A DNA stretch of 64,000 nt, from assembly GCF_000702945.1 (NCBI RefSeq), contig NZ_JNLE01000003.1:1597501-1661500 (forward strand). The letters run 5' to 3'. The notes below the pieces were generated by a model. It saw only the letters and a list, made by a program, of their open reading frames with translations, did no database searches and had not been told where the DNA came from. Of this stretch, positions 1-8,160 are shown piece by piece. Origin of the DNA: Clostridium sp. KNHs205 (lineage in GTDB: Bacteria > Bacillota > Clostridia > Lachnospirales > Lachnospiraceae). The number at the start of each line of letters is the position of its first letter. The stretch's first letter is position 1. The position numbers and the translations under genes were made by a program.

Positions 1-291
1 TTCAATCTCTTCCAGGGTAAGCCCCTCAAAGATTCCAAAATTAATTTCTCTGATTCCTTCACAGGGCAATACAGTTAAACCGGTATCCCTGCACAAAATT
101 TCAGCAGTTTCTACTGCTCTTACAAGAGGACTTGCATAGACTGCATCAAAATCAACAGCTATAAGATTCTTTAAGGCCTTCGCCTGATTTCTTCCTTCCT
201 CACTTAGTTCTATATCGGTACTCCCCTGGAATTTCCCTAATTTGTTCCACTCAGTCTCTCCGTGTCTTACCAGCCAGATTTCCGTATTCAT
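1..291 (-). CDS. Histidine phosphatase (phosphoglycerate mutase-like), 3' end cut by window edge
   Basis: Seen: 97 codons read leftwards from ATG at 291 with no stop before the window edge, preceded by the ribosome site GAGGTA. The protein opens with the motif LVRHGETEWN, whose RHG (His10) is the phospho-accepting histidine of the histidine phosphatase superfamily, and continues with the typical FQGSTDIELSEEGRNQA and SPLVRAVETAEIL segments. Family knowledge: members are phosphoglycerate mutases, alpha-ribazole phosphatases (CobC) or broad small-molecule phosphatases, and the N-terminus alone does not separate these. The C-terminal half with the second catalytic His is outside the window, so completeness is unknown. 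Divergent from the kinase gene at 603. Confidence 0.9.
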   Translation of the reverse strand, partial: MNTEIWLVRHGETEWNKLGKFQGSTDIELSEEGRNQAKALKNLIAVDFDAVYASPLVRAVETAEILCRDTGLTVLPCEGIREINFGIFEGLTLEEIE

Positions 292-475
292 AGTTACCTC
301 TTTTCTGATTATTATCCTGTAAGCATCCTGTCAAGTATAACATAAAAACACTTTTAAAAGCAAATACTGCAACGCATTTTACACGGCGGTATGAAGGATA
401 ACTTTAAAATGGCCGATGAGATTGGCATATAATTATACATTCATAGGTTTAAAGTGAGTATTTTTCAAACTAAGA

Positions 476-504
476 TTGCAGGGTAAAATTGGCTATGCTA
501 CAAT
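476..504 (+). promoter_or_regulatory. Predicted sigma-A promoter of the sensor kinase gene
   Basis: TTGCAG at 476-481, a 17-bp spacer and TACAAT at 499-504, with a TG one base upstream of the -10 (extended -10). It lies about 100 bp ahead of the kinase start and leaves a leader that holds the structured element at 532-596. Prediction from sequence only. Confidence 0.6.
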
Positions 505-522
505 AAAAGTATGATATTGTAC

Positions 523-596
523 AGGAGGAAAGAGTGAACGGGGAATCCTTTCACTCCCCCTGATTTTGTAAGTGTGCCAAGGCACACAGACGGGAG
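523..596 (+). promoter_or_regulatory. Structured leader element A (predicted pseudoknot plus hairpin) before the sensor kinase
   Basis: GAGTGAA (532-538) pairs with TTCACTC (550-556). GGGG inside that loop (540-543) pairs with CCCC just after the stem (557-560), which gives an H-type pseudoknot. A perfect 7-bp hairpin, GTGTGCC-AA-GGCACAC, follows at 572-587, and the ribosome site GGGAG (592-596) sits 6 bases before the ATG at 603. A possible 9-residue leader ORF (GTG 534 to TGA 563) has AGGAGG at 523-528. The hairpin plus AGAYGGGAG segment recurs at 43350-43372. Family not recognised. Confidence 0.5.
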
Positions 597-602
597 CCAG
601 AT

Positions 603-2420
603 ATGATACTGCCCATTAATAAGAAAGGTACGCCCATATCCTTAAAGAGAGCACTTTTATTGGTGACAGTCATATGTTTCACTGTCCCGGTCATAGTATT
701 TATGGTATTTATATTCTCCTATTACAGAAATAATATAATTCGAAAAACAGAAACTCTTATGGCGGAAAGTTTAAAGAATTACACCTCTTTCCACAGTCAG
801 AAGCTAAATGAAGCAATCGAGAGTTCCAAGAAAATATCTTATGACCTTGTACTGGAAAAGGCCTGGAGAAAGCTGGAGGCTGGCGAAATATCAGAAGCTG
901 GATTTTATAAAGAGGTTATTGGAAATCTCAAAAGCAAATACATAAATGATAACCGGTTCTTAATGTCGGTGTTCTATCTTAGTGAGGATACTGACAGGCT
1001 CTATTATACTACCAGAGAGCAGAGCAGTTATATACAGATATACAACAGGGAAGTGAAGCATTTTGCGGAGGATATTACAAGAGACAACAATTCTGATGCC
1101 CATGTTAAAATCATCAATGGCAGGATCTATATCATACGCAACCTCTACACGACCAGGAATTACACGAAGTTTGGAACACTGGTGGTGGAGCTTAATAAAG
1201 ATAAGCTCTTTGATGGTATTAATATCAATAAGGACTATGACCTGGGATTCTTTGTTGACAATGCCGGTGAGATGATTGTTTATAACAGCGGTTTTAAAGA
1301 AACAGGAGAGAAGGAACTCTTAAAGACTCTTAGGGGAAAGTTCGCAGCGAAGAACAACCGAAAGATGCTTCAGGTTGAGGATAAGACCTACCAGGGAGTA
1401 TTGTATCAGCAGAAATTTGATGATTATTATTATGGTGCGGTGCTAATAGCCAATAAGGAGGTGCTTTTTAGCGAAATACGTGCCTTAAATAATCTGGTAC
1501 TTTTTAATATTCTTATAATAGTACCGGTATTTATCTATATGTTTTATTTTATTTCTCACAATATTACAAAGCCCATGGAACGTATGGTTAAGGCTGCTAA
1601 GAAAATAGAAGGAGGAGAATTTGGCTGGCAGGTTAAGGGGGAAACCATGCCGAATCAGGAGTTTACCTACCTTTCCGATGGCTTTAACAAGATGTCCTCT
1701 GAGGTGAAATACCTCTTTGACTATGCCTATAAAGAACAGCTTGCGAGAAAGGAGGCAAAGATACTGGCCCTGCAATCCCAGATTAATCCTCATTTCCTGA
1801 ACAATACCTTGGAAATGATGAATTGGCAGGCCAGATTATCAGGGGACGAGGCGGTATCCAAAATGATAGAGGCCCTGGCGGTACTGCTGAATCAGAGTAT
1901 GGGAAGAGAAAACCGGAAGCTCACGACTCTGGCTGAAGAATTAAAGGGAGCAGATGCTTATATTTACATCACAGCCATGCGGTTTGGTGACCGGATACGT
2001 TTTGAAAAGCAAATTGATGAATCCCTGCAGAATGTACAACTGCCGCAGCTTATACTGCAGCCGCTTCTTGAAAATGCTGTGGTACACGGGGTATATACGG
2101 TAAAAGGAGGAATCATCAGACTTGTGGTCTACAGAGAGGAGGAAAGGGTTATTTTAAAAATAACCAATACAGGGGAGTTAAGTAAGGCAGAAGAAACCAG
2201 AATAAAGAATCTGCTGGAGGGTGCAAATACAGCATTGCCTGAAGGCAGAGGAAGGCATACCTCCTTAGGAATACGTAATGTGAACGAACGTATTCAGCTT
2301 ATATTCGGGGAGTCTTACGGACTATCAATTTATTCAGAAGGGGAAATGGTAGTATCAGAGGTTACCATTCCATGTAAGTGGGAGAGGGAAGAGGAGAAAA
2401 AATTACAGGCAGAAGCTTAA
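603..2420 (+). CDS. YesM-type sensor histidine kinase of a sugar ABC transporter locus
   Basis: 605 aa. Two membrane segments (about residues 17-40 and 296-320) flank a roughly 250-residue extracellular sensor region. A HAMP linker (about 322-375) follows, then a His_kinase domain (PF06580) with QINPHFLNNTL and phospho-acceptor His397, and a C-terminal HATPase with N-box ILQPLLENAVVHGV. The usual family motif reads PHFLYNTL; here Tyr is Asn. Family knowledge: these kinases sense extracellular carbohydrate or the loaded binding protein and phosphorylate a YesN-type AraC regulator. The matching regulator is at 6088, after the transporter genes. The start is set by GGGAG at 592-596. The structured leader at 523-596 suggests translational or attenuation control (inference). 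Confidence 0.93.
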   Translation: MILPINKKGTPISLKRALLLVTVICFTVPVIVFMVFIFSYYRNNIIRKTETLMAESLKNYTSFHSQKLNEAIESSKKISYDLVLEKAWRKLEAGEISEAGFYKEVIGNLKSKYINDNRFLMSVFYLSEDTDRLYYTTREQSSYIQIYNREVKHFAEDITRDNNSDAHVKIINGRIYIIRNLYTTRNYTKFGTLVVELNKDKLFDGININKDYDLGFFVDNAGEMIVYNSGFKETGEKELLKTLRGKFAAKNNRKMLQVEDKTYQGVLYQQKFDDYYYGAVLIANKEVLFSEIRALNNLVLFNILIIVPVFIYMFYFISHNITKPMERMVKAAKKIEGGEFGWQVKGETMPNQEFTYLSDGFNKMSSEVKYLFDYAYKEQLARKEAKILALQSQINPHFLNNTLEMMNWQARLSGDEAVSKMIEALAVLLNQSMGRENRKLTTLAEELKGADAYIYITAMRFGDRIRFEKQIDESLQNVQLPQLILQPLLENAVVHGVYTVKGGIIRLVVYREEERVILKITNTGELSKAEETRIKNLLEGANTALPEGRGRHTSLGIRNVNERIQLIFGESYGLSIYSEGEMVVSEVTIPCKWEREEEKKLQAEA

Positions 2421-2440
2421 TATTATAGGTTAAGTGTGCT

Positions 2441-2571
2441 GCCGAAAAAGGCATTATGCCGAAAAAGGCATTATGCCGAAAAGGGCATTATGCCGAAAAG
2501 GGCATTATGCCGGAAAGGGTATTATGCCGGAAAGGGTATTATGCTGAAAAGGGTATTATGTCGGAAAGGGT
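2441..2571 (+). repeat. 17-bp tandem repeat, seven full units plus a partial
   Basis: Seven contiguous copies of a 17-bp unit of the form GCCGAAAAAGGCATTAT, then a 12-bp partial copy. The units drift gradually (GCCGAAAAGGGC, GCCGGAAAGGGT, GCTGAAAAGGGT), as expected of a minisatellite that grew by slippage. Early units contain a GCC/GGC mini-stem. It lies in the 382-bp gap between the kinase and binding-protein genes, about 20 bp after the kinase stop. No role is evident. Confidence 0.9.
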
Positions 2572-2696
2572 GAATGGAAGGTAAATGATAATTAAACAAG
2601 ATAATACAAATAATGTCAAGATGGGAGAAGGCGGGGAGACTTTAAAAGAGGTATAATAATCCATTATATACCGCGACAGTGGCAAGATGCCGGAAG

Positions 2697-2800
2697 AAGT
2701 GAAAGAAAATTAAATATGAAAGGATGCCACATAAATATTTTTTCACTTTTTAATTAGTGGCTGTATGGCTCTGATTAATAAGCCATATGCAATGGTGTAG
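2697..2800 (+). promoter_or_regulatory. Structured leader element B (predicted pseudoknot plus hairpin) before the binding-protein gene
   Basis: AAGTGAAA (2697-2704) pairs with TTTCACTT (2741-2748). GCCAC (2726-2730), inside that loop, pairs with GTGGC (2757-2761) outside it, so the stems interleave as a pseudoknot. A hairpin TATGGCT/AGCCATA (2764-2770/2781-2787) and the tail TGCAAT follow, just before the ATG at 2803. Stem sequences, order and tail match element C at 38002-38096, although the downstream genes are unrelated. Confidence 0.5.
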
Positions 2801-2802
2801 GT

Positions 2803-4116
2803 ATGAAGATAACGGTGAAATGGCTGTCCTTGCTATTAGCTGTAGTTCTGGTTCTTTCATTGGCAGCCTGTAGTAGTAAAAATAAATATAATAGTGTTGA
2901 TGCTTTCGGAGAGGAAGATGACAATATAGAAACTGAGGGTGAGAAGAATCCGGTAACCCTTACAACCATATCCATGTATGGCGGAACAGATCCTAATGCC
3001 GCTAATTATCAGGCTGTTATCAGTCAGTTTATGGAGGATTATCCTTATATTACGGTAGAAGACGATTCTCAGGCTGCTGATCAGGACTGGAAAACCAGAA
3101 TAGCAGCAGATTTTGCAGTAGGCAATGAACCGGATGTGATTCAGTATTTTACCGATGCTAATGCAAGTGATGTCCTGGCGGCAGATAAATTTGTCACAAT
3201 TGATGAAATCAAAGCAGTATATCCGGACTACGCAAAAGATACGTTGGATTCCGCTTTAGAAGCAGCCGCCAATCCGGATGGTGTGAGGAGGGCAGTACCT
3301 ACTACCGGCTATTGGGAGGGACTGTTCTGTAATAAAGACCTTTTTGACGATTACGGACTTGCTCTGCCTGATACCTGGGATAACATGGTGAAGGCAATTG
3401 AAGTCTTTCAGGCAAATGATATCATTCCCATTGCAGTTTCTTTGAACAATGTTCCACATTACTGGGTGGAGTATCTGCTGTTGTCCGCAGCAGGACCTGA
3501 GGAATATACGAAGGTACCAAAGACTGTACCTGAAGACTGGTGCAAGGGACTTGCCATGTTCAAGACTCTAAGAGATATGGGAGCCTTTCCTGTAGATACA
3601 GACACAATAGACAATGATCTGGCCGGTGAATTATTCAAGACCAAAAAGGCAGCCATGCAGTTAGACGGTTCATGGTATGCCAGCGGTGTAACCGATCAGA
3701 TAAATACTGTGGTAGTGGAATTACCGGTGATACCGGGAGGTAAATCCAAACCAGGTGCAATGGTAGGTGGAATCTCTTCCGGATTCTATATCACTAAAAA
3801 AGCCTGGGAGGACTTAGATACAAGGGATGCAGCAGTGCAATTTGTTATGGCAAATACCAACAAAGAAGCTGTTTCCATGTATTGGGGCGGAAACGGTCAG
3901 GCTGCAGCAGTCGTTAACCCCAGCAGCAATATGACACCTCTTGGCTTGTCGGGACTGGAATACAGCAACCGGGCAACCAGCAGTTCACCACCCACCGATT
4001 CGAGAATTTCTCAGGAAGCTTATAATACCTTAATTGCCGGTATTGTAGATATCTCAACAGGGGCAAAAGCGCCGGAGGAATTACTGAATGAAGTACTGGC
4101 TATTAATGCAAAGTAG
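2803..4116 (+). CDS. Extracellular carbohydrate-binding lipoprotein (ABC transporter, family 1)
   Basis: 437 aa. The N-terminus is a lipoprotein signal peptide with lipobox LAAC and lipidated Cys23, followed by a charged Asn/Glu-rich linker and a family 1 solute-binding domain (for example the FAVGNEPDVIQYF and GELFKTKKAAMQLDGSWY segments typical of MalE-like proteins). It would deliver a sugar or oligosaccharide to the permeases at 4295 and 5206. Substrate cannot be read from sequence. No ATPase gene lies in this operon; family knowledge says such CUT1 systems usually share an MsmK-type ATPase encoded elsewhere. The ribosome site is weak, so leader element B just upstream may matter for translation. 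Confidence 0.93.
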   Translation: MKITVKWLSLLLAVVLVLSLAACSSKNKYNSVDAFGEEDDNIETEGEKNPVTLTTISMYGGTDPNAANYQAVISQFMEDYPYITVEDDSQAADQDWKTRIAADFAVGNEPDVIQYFTDANASDVLAADKFVTIDEIKAVYPDYAKDTLDSALEAAANPDGVRRAVPTTGYWEGLFCNKDLFDDYGLALPDTWDNMVKAIEVFQANDIIPIAVSLNNVPHYWVEYLLLSAAGPEEYTKVPKTVPEDWCKGLAMFKTLRDMGAFPVDTDTIDNDLAGELFKTKKAAMQLDGSWYASGVTDQINTVVVELPVIPGGKSKPGAMVGGISSGFYITKKAWEDLDTRDAAVQFVMANTNKEAVSMYWGGNGQAAAVVNPSSNMTPLGLSGLEYSNRATSSSPPTDSRISQEAYNTLIAGIVDISTGAKAPEELLNEVLAINAK

Positions 4117-4162
4117 ACAGTAGGATATTCCCAATAATTATAATTTTCTAAATATGGCAACG

Positions 4163-4223
4163 AAAAAAAGGGCTGCTGAGAAGCCTTTGGGTTCATAGCC
4201 GGAGGCTTGCAGCTGCCTTTTTT
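4163..4223 (+). terminator. Stem-loop between binding-protein and permease genes
   Basis: A-rich 5' arm with GGGCTGC...GAAGCCT pairing to AGGCTTGCAGCTGCC and ending in TTTTTT. Position and form suit partial termination that lets the binding protein be made in excess over the permeases, as is common for ABC operons. Confidence 0.7.
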
Positions 4224-4294
4224 GTACCCAATTATGCCTAAATATGTGTAGAATCACAGGTTAAAGGTAGACACGCCTTAGCAAGGGGGCAGTA

Positions 4295-5188
4295 ATGTTA
4301 TATAAAAAGAAGTTACCAATGTTCATTTTTTTACTGCCGGGGCTGGTCTTAATGTTCTTGTTTCTCTACCTTCCCTTTGGAGAAAACATTATGGACAGCT
4401 TATATGATCTTCAGTTTTTGGTTAAGGTACCCGGACAGGAGCTTCATTTTATTGGTATAGAGAATTATGAGAAGCTGTTAATGGATGAGCGGTTTAGAAC
4501 AGCACTTATAAATACCTTTAAATTAATGGGATTTACAGTGGTATTTCAGGTAGGTATAGCATTGCTCCTTGCTATCTTTGTGAGTTTTCTTAAAAGAGGC
4601 CATAATTTTTTTCGAACTGTTTATTTTTTTCCTATTGTAATTTCTTCAACAGCCATAGGTCTTATATTTAAACTTTTTTATTATTATAACGGAGGTATGC
4701 TAAACCAGTTACTTGAGATGCTGGGTCTTGAACCTGTCAACTGGCTGTCCCCCGAGTACGCATTTACCATGATATCAATTCCGGTAATCTGGAGTTATGT
4801 GGGGTTTTATTTTGTGATATTTCTGACCGGCATAAATGAAGTACCGGAAGAACTGTATGATGCTTCCAAAGTAGATGGCTGTCTGGCCTGGCAGCAGGTA
4901 TATTATATCATTCTTCCGTTAATGAAGAATGTGATCAGTACCTGCCTTGTATTGGCTGTAACCGGTGCGGTAAAGGTCTTTGACCTGCCTTGGGCAATAG
5001 CACCCAAAGGGGCCCCTCAGGGAAAGACTCACTTTCTGGGAACCTTTCTTTATGAGCAGACATTTAACATAGGAAATATAGATTACGGGTCAGCTATTGC
5101 ATTTGTAATTGTATTAATCGGATTGCTGGTAGCTCAGATAATAAACAGAATGTTTAACAGGTTGTTAAAGGAAGAAGACAGCCTTTAA
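4295..5188 (+). CDS. Sugar ABC transporter permease, MalF/UgpA-like
   Basis: 297 aa with about six membrane helices and the binding-protein-dependent transport inner-membrane domain (PF00528). The EAA-type loop that contacts the ATPase is visible as ELYDASKVDGCLAWQQVYYI. It opens with MLYKKKLPMFIFLLPG, typical of the first permease of CUT1 systems. The downstream permease begins 17 bp after the stop, so the two are co-translated partners forming the membrane channel. The start is supported by AAGGGGG upstream of ATG 4295. Confidence 0.93.
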   Translation: MLYKKKLPMFIFLLPGLVLMFLFLYLPFGENIMDSLYDLQFLVKVPGQELHFIGIENYEKLLMDERFRTALINTFKLMGFTVVFQVGIALLLAIFVSFLKRGHNFFRTVYFFPIVISSTAIGLIFKLFYYYNGGMLNQLLEMLGLEPVNWLSPEYAFTMISIPVIWSYVGFYFVIFLTGINEVPEELYDASKVDGCLAWQQVYYIILPLMKNVISTCLVLAVTGAVKVFDLPWAIAPKGAPQGKTHFLGTFLYEQTFNIGNIDYGSAIAFVIVLIGLLVAQIINRMFNRLLKEEDSL

Positions 5189-5205
5189 GGAGGGAAATTG
5201 ATTTA

Positions 5206-6051
5206 ATGGCAGTAAACAGCAGACAGAAAAGACTTTCCCCTGGTGGTTTTGTAATCCGGACAATCCTGATTCTATGGGCGGTAACAACAACCTTTCCCTT
5301 TCTGTGGGTTATCAATAATTCCTTTAAACCATCAGAGGAAGTTATAAATACGTCCTTTGCTTTGCCAAAGGAATTTACCCTTGGGAATTATACCAATGCT
5401 TTTGAGAAACAAAATATTTTGAAAGCTTATAAAAATAGTCTGATAATTTCCGGAACAGTGATGATAGTATGTATGCTGCTTGGTGCTATGATGGCATTTG
5501 GAATGACCAGATACTGTTTTCGGGGAAAGGCTGTAATACACAGTCTGCTGTTTGCAAGTCTTATGTTTCCGGTATACTCTACTATAATACCAGTGTTTCG
5601 TAATATGGCAGGACTGGGGCTTTTAAATCAGCCAATCAGCGTAATACTTCCTCAGGCGGCAGGAAACCTTAGTTTTGCGGCTGTGGTATTGATGGGGTTT
5701 CTTAAGGGCTTACCATTAACTTTTGAGGAGTCTGCTTATCTGGAGGGAGCGGGTACGGTAAAAATCTTTACTGCAATTATCCTGCCCCTGTTAAGACCTT
5801 CCATAGCAACAGTTGCAGTCTTTAGCTTTTTATGGTCTTATAATGATCTGCTGACACAATTGATTATGCTAAGAAAACGTTCCAGCCTGCCAGTCAGTGC
5901 ACTTTTAATTGATATCAGCTCGAAATACGGAACAGATTACGGGCTGATGGCTTCCTGTGTTACTCTGATAGTTATACCAGTCCTGATAATCTATTTCATT
6001 TTACAGAAATACATTATCAAAGGATTGACAGCGGGAGCGGTTAAGGGATAA
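5206..6051 (+). CDS. Sugar ABC transporter permease, MalG/AraQ-like
   Basis: 281 aa with six predicted membrane helices and the second-permease signature. The EAA loop reads EESAYLEGAGTVKIFTAIILP, and the C-terminus ends in YIIKGLTAGAVKG, a near-invariant tail of the MalG/AraQ group. AGGAGGG sits before ATG 5206. With the product of 4295 it forms the heterodimeric channel. The two-component regulator gene starts 36 bp downstream, so binding protein, permeases and regulator probably share one transcript. Confidence 0.93.
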   Translation: MAVNSRQKRLSPGGFVIRTILILWAVTTTFPFLWVINNSFKPSEEVINTSFALPKEFTLGNYTNAFEKQNILKAYKNSLIISGTVMIVCMLLGAMMAFGMTRYCFRGKAVIHSLLFASLMFPVYSTIIPVFRNMAGLGLLNQPISVILPQAAGNLSFAAVVLMGFLKGLPLTFEESAYLEGAGTVKIFTAIILPLLRPSIATVAVFSFLWSYNDLLTQLIMLRKRSSLPVSALLIDISSKYGTDYGLMASCVTLIVIPVLIIYFILQKYIIKGLTAGAVKG

Positions 6052-6087
6052 AATCAAATTAAACAGATACTTGAAATGGAGAATACT

Positions 6088-6885
6088 ATGTTCAAGGTAA
6101 TGATTATCGATGATGAGCCTATTATTGTAGAGGGAATCAAGAGAATAGTTCCCTGGGAAAAATACAGGTGTCGTATTATAGCAACAGCCAATGACGGTAT
6201 TGAAGGCAGCAGATTGATAAGAGAACTGAAACCGGATATTTTATTTTCTGACATCTCCATGCCAGGACTTGATGGGCTCAGCATGGTTGCAGGATTGAAA
6301 TCGGAATTTCCGGGTATTAAGATTAGTATACTGACGGGGTATCGGGATTTTGACTATGCCCAGAAGGCTATAAACCTTGGTGTCAGCAGGTATCTATTAA
6401 AACCCTCCAGCCTGACTGAGATAGAAGAAGCAATTGCAGTAATGACGGAGGGGCTTACAGACGTTGATCAGTATGAGGATAAGGTCTGTGCAGAGGAGAA
6501 TACAGCAGACAGTGAGGAGAGTAAAGCAGCAGGGAGTTTCATTGTATTTCATGCAATCCAGTTTATGGAAGAGAATTATAACAGGAAAATTACTCTGTCT
6601 GAGGTGGCAGAAAAGACTTATATCAGCCAATGGCATTTAAGTAAGCTGTTGAATAAACATATGGGACTTAATTTCTCAGAAATTCTCAATAATATCAGAA
6701 TTAAGGAAGCCAAGAAACTTCTTAAAAATTCATCTCTTCGGATAGGAGACATTGCCTGGGAAGTAGGATTTATGGATATTGCTCATTTTTCCAAGGTATT
6801 TAAGAAACTGACAGGTTTGTCAGCCAATGAATACCGTAACAGTATTCTCTTAAAAGAGCTGACAGAGGATGAGAAAAAACAATAG
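6088..6885 (+). CDS. YesN-type response regulator (REC plus AraC DNA-binding domain)
   Basis: 265 aa. The receiver domain occupies residues 1-120 (acidic pocket Asp8-Asp9, phospho-acceptor Asp55 in LFSDISMPG, Lys105 in LLKPS) and the AraC/XylS HTH domain about 160-255 (IGDIAWEVGFMDIAHFSKVFK). Typical YesN proteins are near 500 aa with a long middle region; this one has only a short linker. I chose ATG 6088 because GGAG (6078-6081) stands 6 bases before it; ATG 6076 lies upstream without a ribosome site. Expected partner: the kinase at 603. Likely targets are the local transporter promoters, but no repeated site was obvious there. Confidence 0.92.
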   Translation: MFKVMIIDDEPIIVEGIKRIVPWEKYRCRIIATANDGIEGSRLIRELKPDILFSDISMPGLDGLSMVAGLKSEFPGIKISILTGYRDFDYAQKAINLGVSRYLLKPSSLTEIEEAIAVMTEGLTDVDQYEDKVCAEENTADSEESKAAGSFIVFHAIQFMEENYNRKITLSEVAEKTYISQWHLSKLLNKHMGLNFSEILNNIRIKEAKKLLKNSSLRIGDIAWEVGFMDIAHFSKVFKKLTGLSANEYRNSILLKELTEDEKKQ

Positions 6886-6896
6886 AACAACACACA

Positions 6897-7035
6897 GGAA
6901 ATAGAAAAGGCGATTATTAATTCAAGCAAGCAACTATTATAAAAACAACTAATAAAGCAATAATTATAATAAAATAACAATTATAAAAACAATAATAATA
7001 AAAAGCAATAATTATAAAAAACCAACTATTATAAA
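6897..7035 (+). repeat. Low-complexity A/T-rich degenerate repeats
   Basis: Irregular recurrences of CAATAATTATAAAA and related strings fill the space after the response regulator. No ORF or structure is supported. Confidence 0.6.
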
Positions 7036-7050
7036 AAAATATACATAGAA

Positions 7051-7110
7051 AAGGGACTGCTTTAAAACAGTTGAGGTCAAAGTACCACATCCTGTTTAAA
7101 GCAGTCCTTA
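7051..7110. terminator. Bidirectional terminator hairpin
   Basis: AGGGACTGCTTTAAAACAG pairs with CTGTTTAAAGCAGTCCTT across a loop of about 20 bases. A/T runs on both sides suit the convergent regulator (+) and coat-like (-) genes. Confidence 0.85.
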
Positions 7111-7142
7111 TTAAATTATGCTGTTATTTTCAGGGATTGGTT

Positions 7143-7541
7143 TTAAATTGCATTGTGGCAGAAGGCTACGATACTTTCGATAGGAATGTCACAAACAGAG
7201 CCTAGAGATTCGCGTTCGCGTCTGTGATGATGTCTATGACCACATCCACAGTCGTCGTCGCGGTCACGGTCACGGTCGCGGTCGAAATCGCCACAGCAGG
7301 AACTTCCAAGAGGACAATCAGGAGCTTCACCCTGTCTGGAGTCGATGCGAACAAACTCACAGTTAACAGAAAGAAGAACACCTGTAAAACCGCATCCGGA
7401 AACACCGCCACTTGCAGTAAAGATAATAACCGTCTGGCCTACAAATCTACACATATGATTAATGAAACTCTGGTTATTGTTATTAAAACCGTTGTTAAAA
7501 CCATTGTTGAAACCATTGTTAAAACCATTATTAAATGACAT
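7143..7541 (-). CDS. Small Cys-rich coat-like protein with NNGF repeats (paralogue of 7568-7891)
   Basis: 132 aa. The N-terminus is a repeat of F-N-N-G (about residues 3-22) encoded by 12-bp tandem repeats. The core (about 30-75) contains GQTVIIFTASGGVSGCGF and VNCEFVRID, a compact beta pattern resembling an Sm/DUF2642-like fold. A low-complexity Asp-Arg and His-Arg tract (about 88-112) precedes the conserved ending GSVCDIPIESIVAFCHNAI. It is clearly a paralogue of the upstream gene, 26 bp away and in the same direction; AGGAGGG precedes the ATG. Function is not established. Spore-coat-type surface protein is an inference from composition and from the sigma-K-like promoter ahead of the pair. 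Confidence 0.75.
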   Translation of the reverse strand: MSFNNGFNNGFNNGFNNGFNNNNQSFINHMCRFVGQTVIIFTASGGVSGCGFTGVLLSVNCEFVRIDSRQGEAPDCPLGSSCCGDFDRDRDRDRDDDCGCGHRHHHRRERESLGSVCDIPIESIVAFCHNAI

Positions 7542-7567
7542 ATTGAACCCTCCTAATTTTCAATAAA

Positions 7568-7891
7568 TTAAACAGCGTTATGGCAAAAAGCTGCAATCTT
7601 ATCAATGGGGATATCACAAACAGAACCTAAAGAACGCCTACGGTCGTGACGGTCGTCATCGGAACCAAGATCCCTGCAGCAAGAACTGTTAGGGCCACCG
7701 ATAGGATTTGATGGTGCACTACCGAAATCTGTTACGATCTGTACGAATTCGCAGTTAACAGCAAAGAGAACGCCTGTAAAACCACATCCGGAAACACCGC
7801 CGCTTTTCGTGAAAATTGTTACGGTCTCGCCAATAAAATGACGAAGATGAGCAACTAATGACTGATTTGAGCTAAAACCTCCACATGCCAT
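7568..7891 (-). CDS. Small Cys-rich coat-like protein
   Basis: 107 aa, first gene of a tandem pair. Core residues FIGETVTIFTKSGGVSGCGF and VNCEFVQIV resemble an Sm-like/DUF2642 barrel. A Cys pair (SSCCRDLG), an Asp/Arg-rich stretch and the ending GSVCDIPIDKIAAFCHNAV follow. No signal peptide or membrane helix. AAGGAGG stands before the ATG. Its paralogue shares the core and ending but differs in the N-terminal repeat and length of the Asp/Arg tract. Likely a structural spore-surface protein made in the mother cell (inference). Confidence 0.75.
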   Translation of the reverse strand: MACGGFSSNQSLVAHLRHFIGETVTIFTKSGGVSGCGFTGVLFAVNCEFVQIVTDFGSAPSNPIGGPNSSCCRDLGSDDDRHDRRRSLGSVCDIPIDKIAAFCHNAV

Positions 7892-7950
7892 ATGAATTCC
7901 TCCTTAAAATTATTAGGTCATCCGACTGTCTGTCGTCTATAACCATACTT

Positions 7951-7978
7951 TATAATATGGCGGAGGAATTATAATGTG
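7951..7978 (-). promoter_or_regulatory. Candidate sigma-K promoter of the coat-like gene pair
   Basis: On the minus strand CACA (7975-7978), 15 bp, then CATATTATA (7951-7959). This matches the sigma-K consensus mACm ... CATAnnnTA in both elements and spacing. It lies 60 bp upstream of the coat-like gene and supports late mother-cell expression during sporulation. Confidence 0.55.
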
Positions 7979-8160
7979 ACATATTATTATCATAAAAAAC
8001 AAAAAAAAATAAATAAATTTATAAACCCCTTTATTCAGGAAAAAAAAGTCTAAATGTACAGATATCTCTGTATTTTTCAAATGTAACTTCATCACAGACG
8101 AAAGCCTGAAAATGATTATAATAAGCATATAAATATAAAAAATATAAAGGAGTGTGTAGT

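Noticed and set aside
538..606. Overlapping leader ORFs ending in ATGA at the kinase start (and similarly at 43378)
   Set aside because: Frames have no good start codon or ribosome site and arise from the shared palindrome; overlap is probably coincidental.
2441..2571. Possible CRISPR-like array
   Set aside because: Units are contiguous with no spacers; it is a simple minisatellite.
7224..7538. Plus-strand frame opposite the coat-like gene
   Set aside because: Mirror of low-complexity coding DNA on the other strand; no ribosome site, no recognisable protein.
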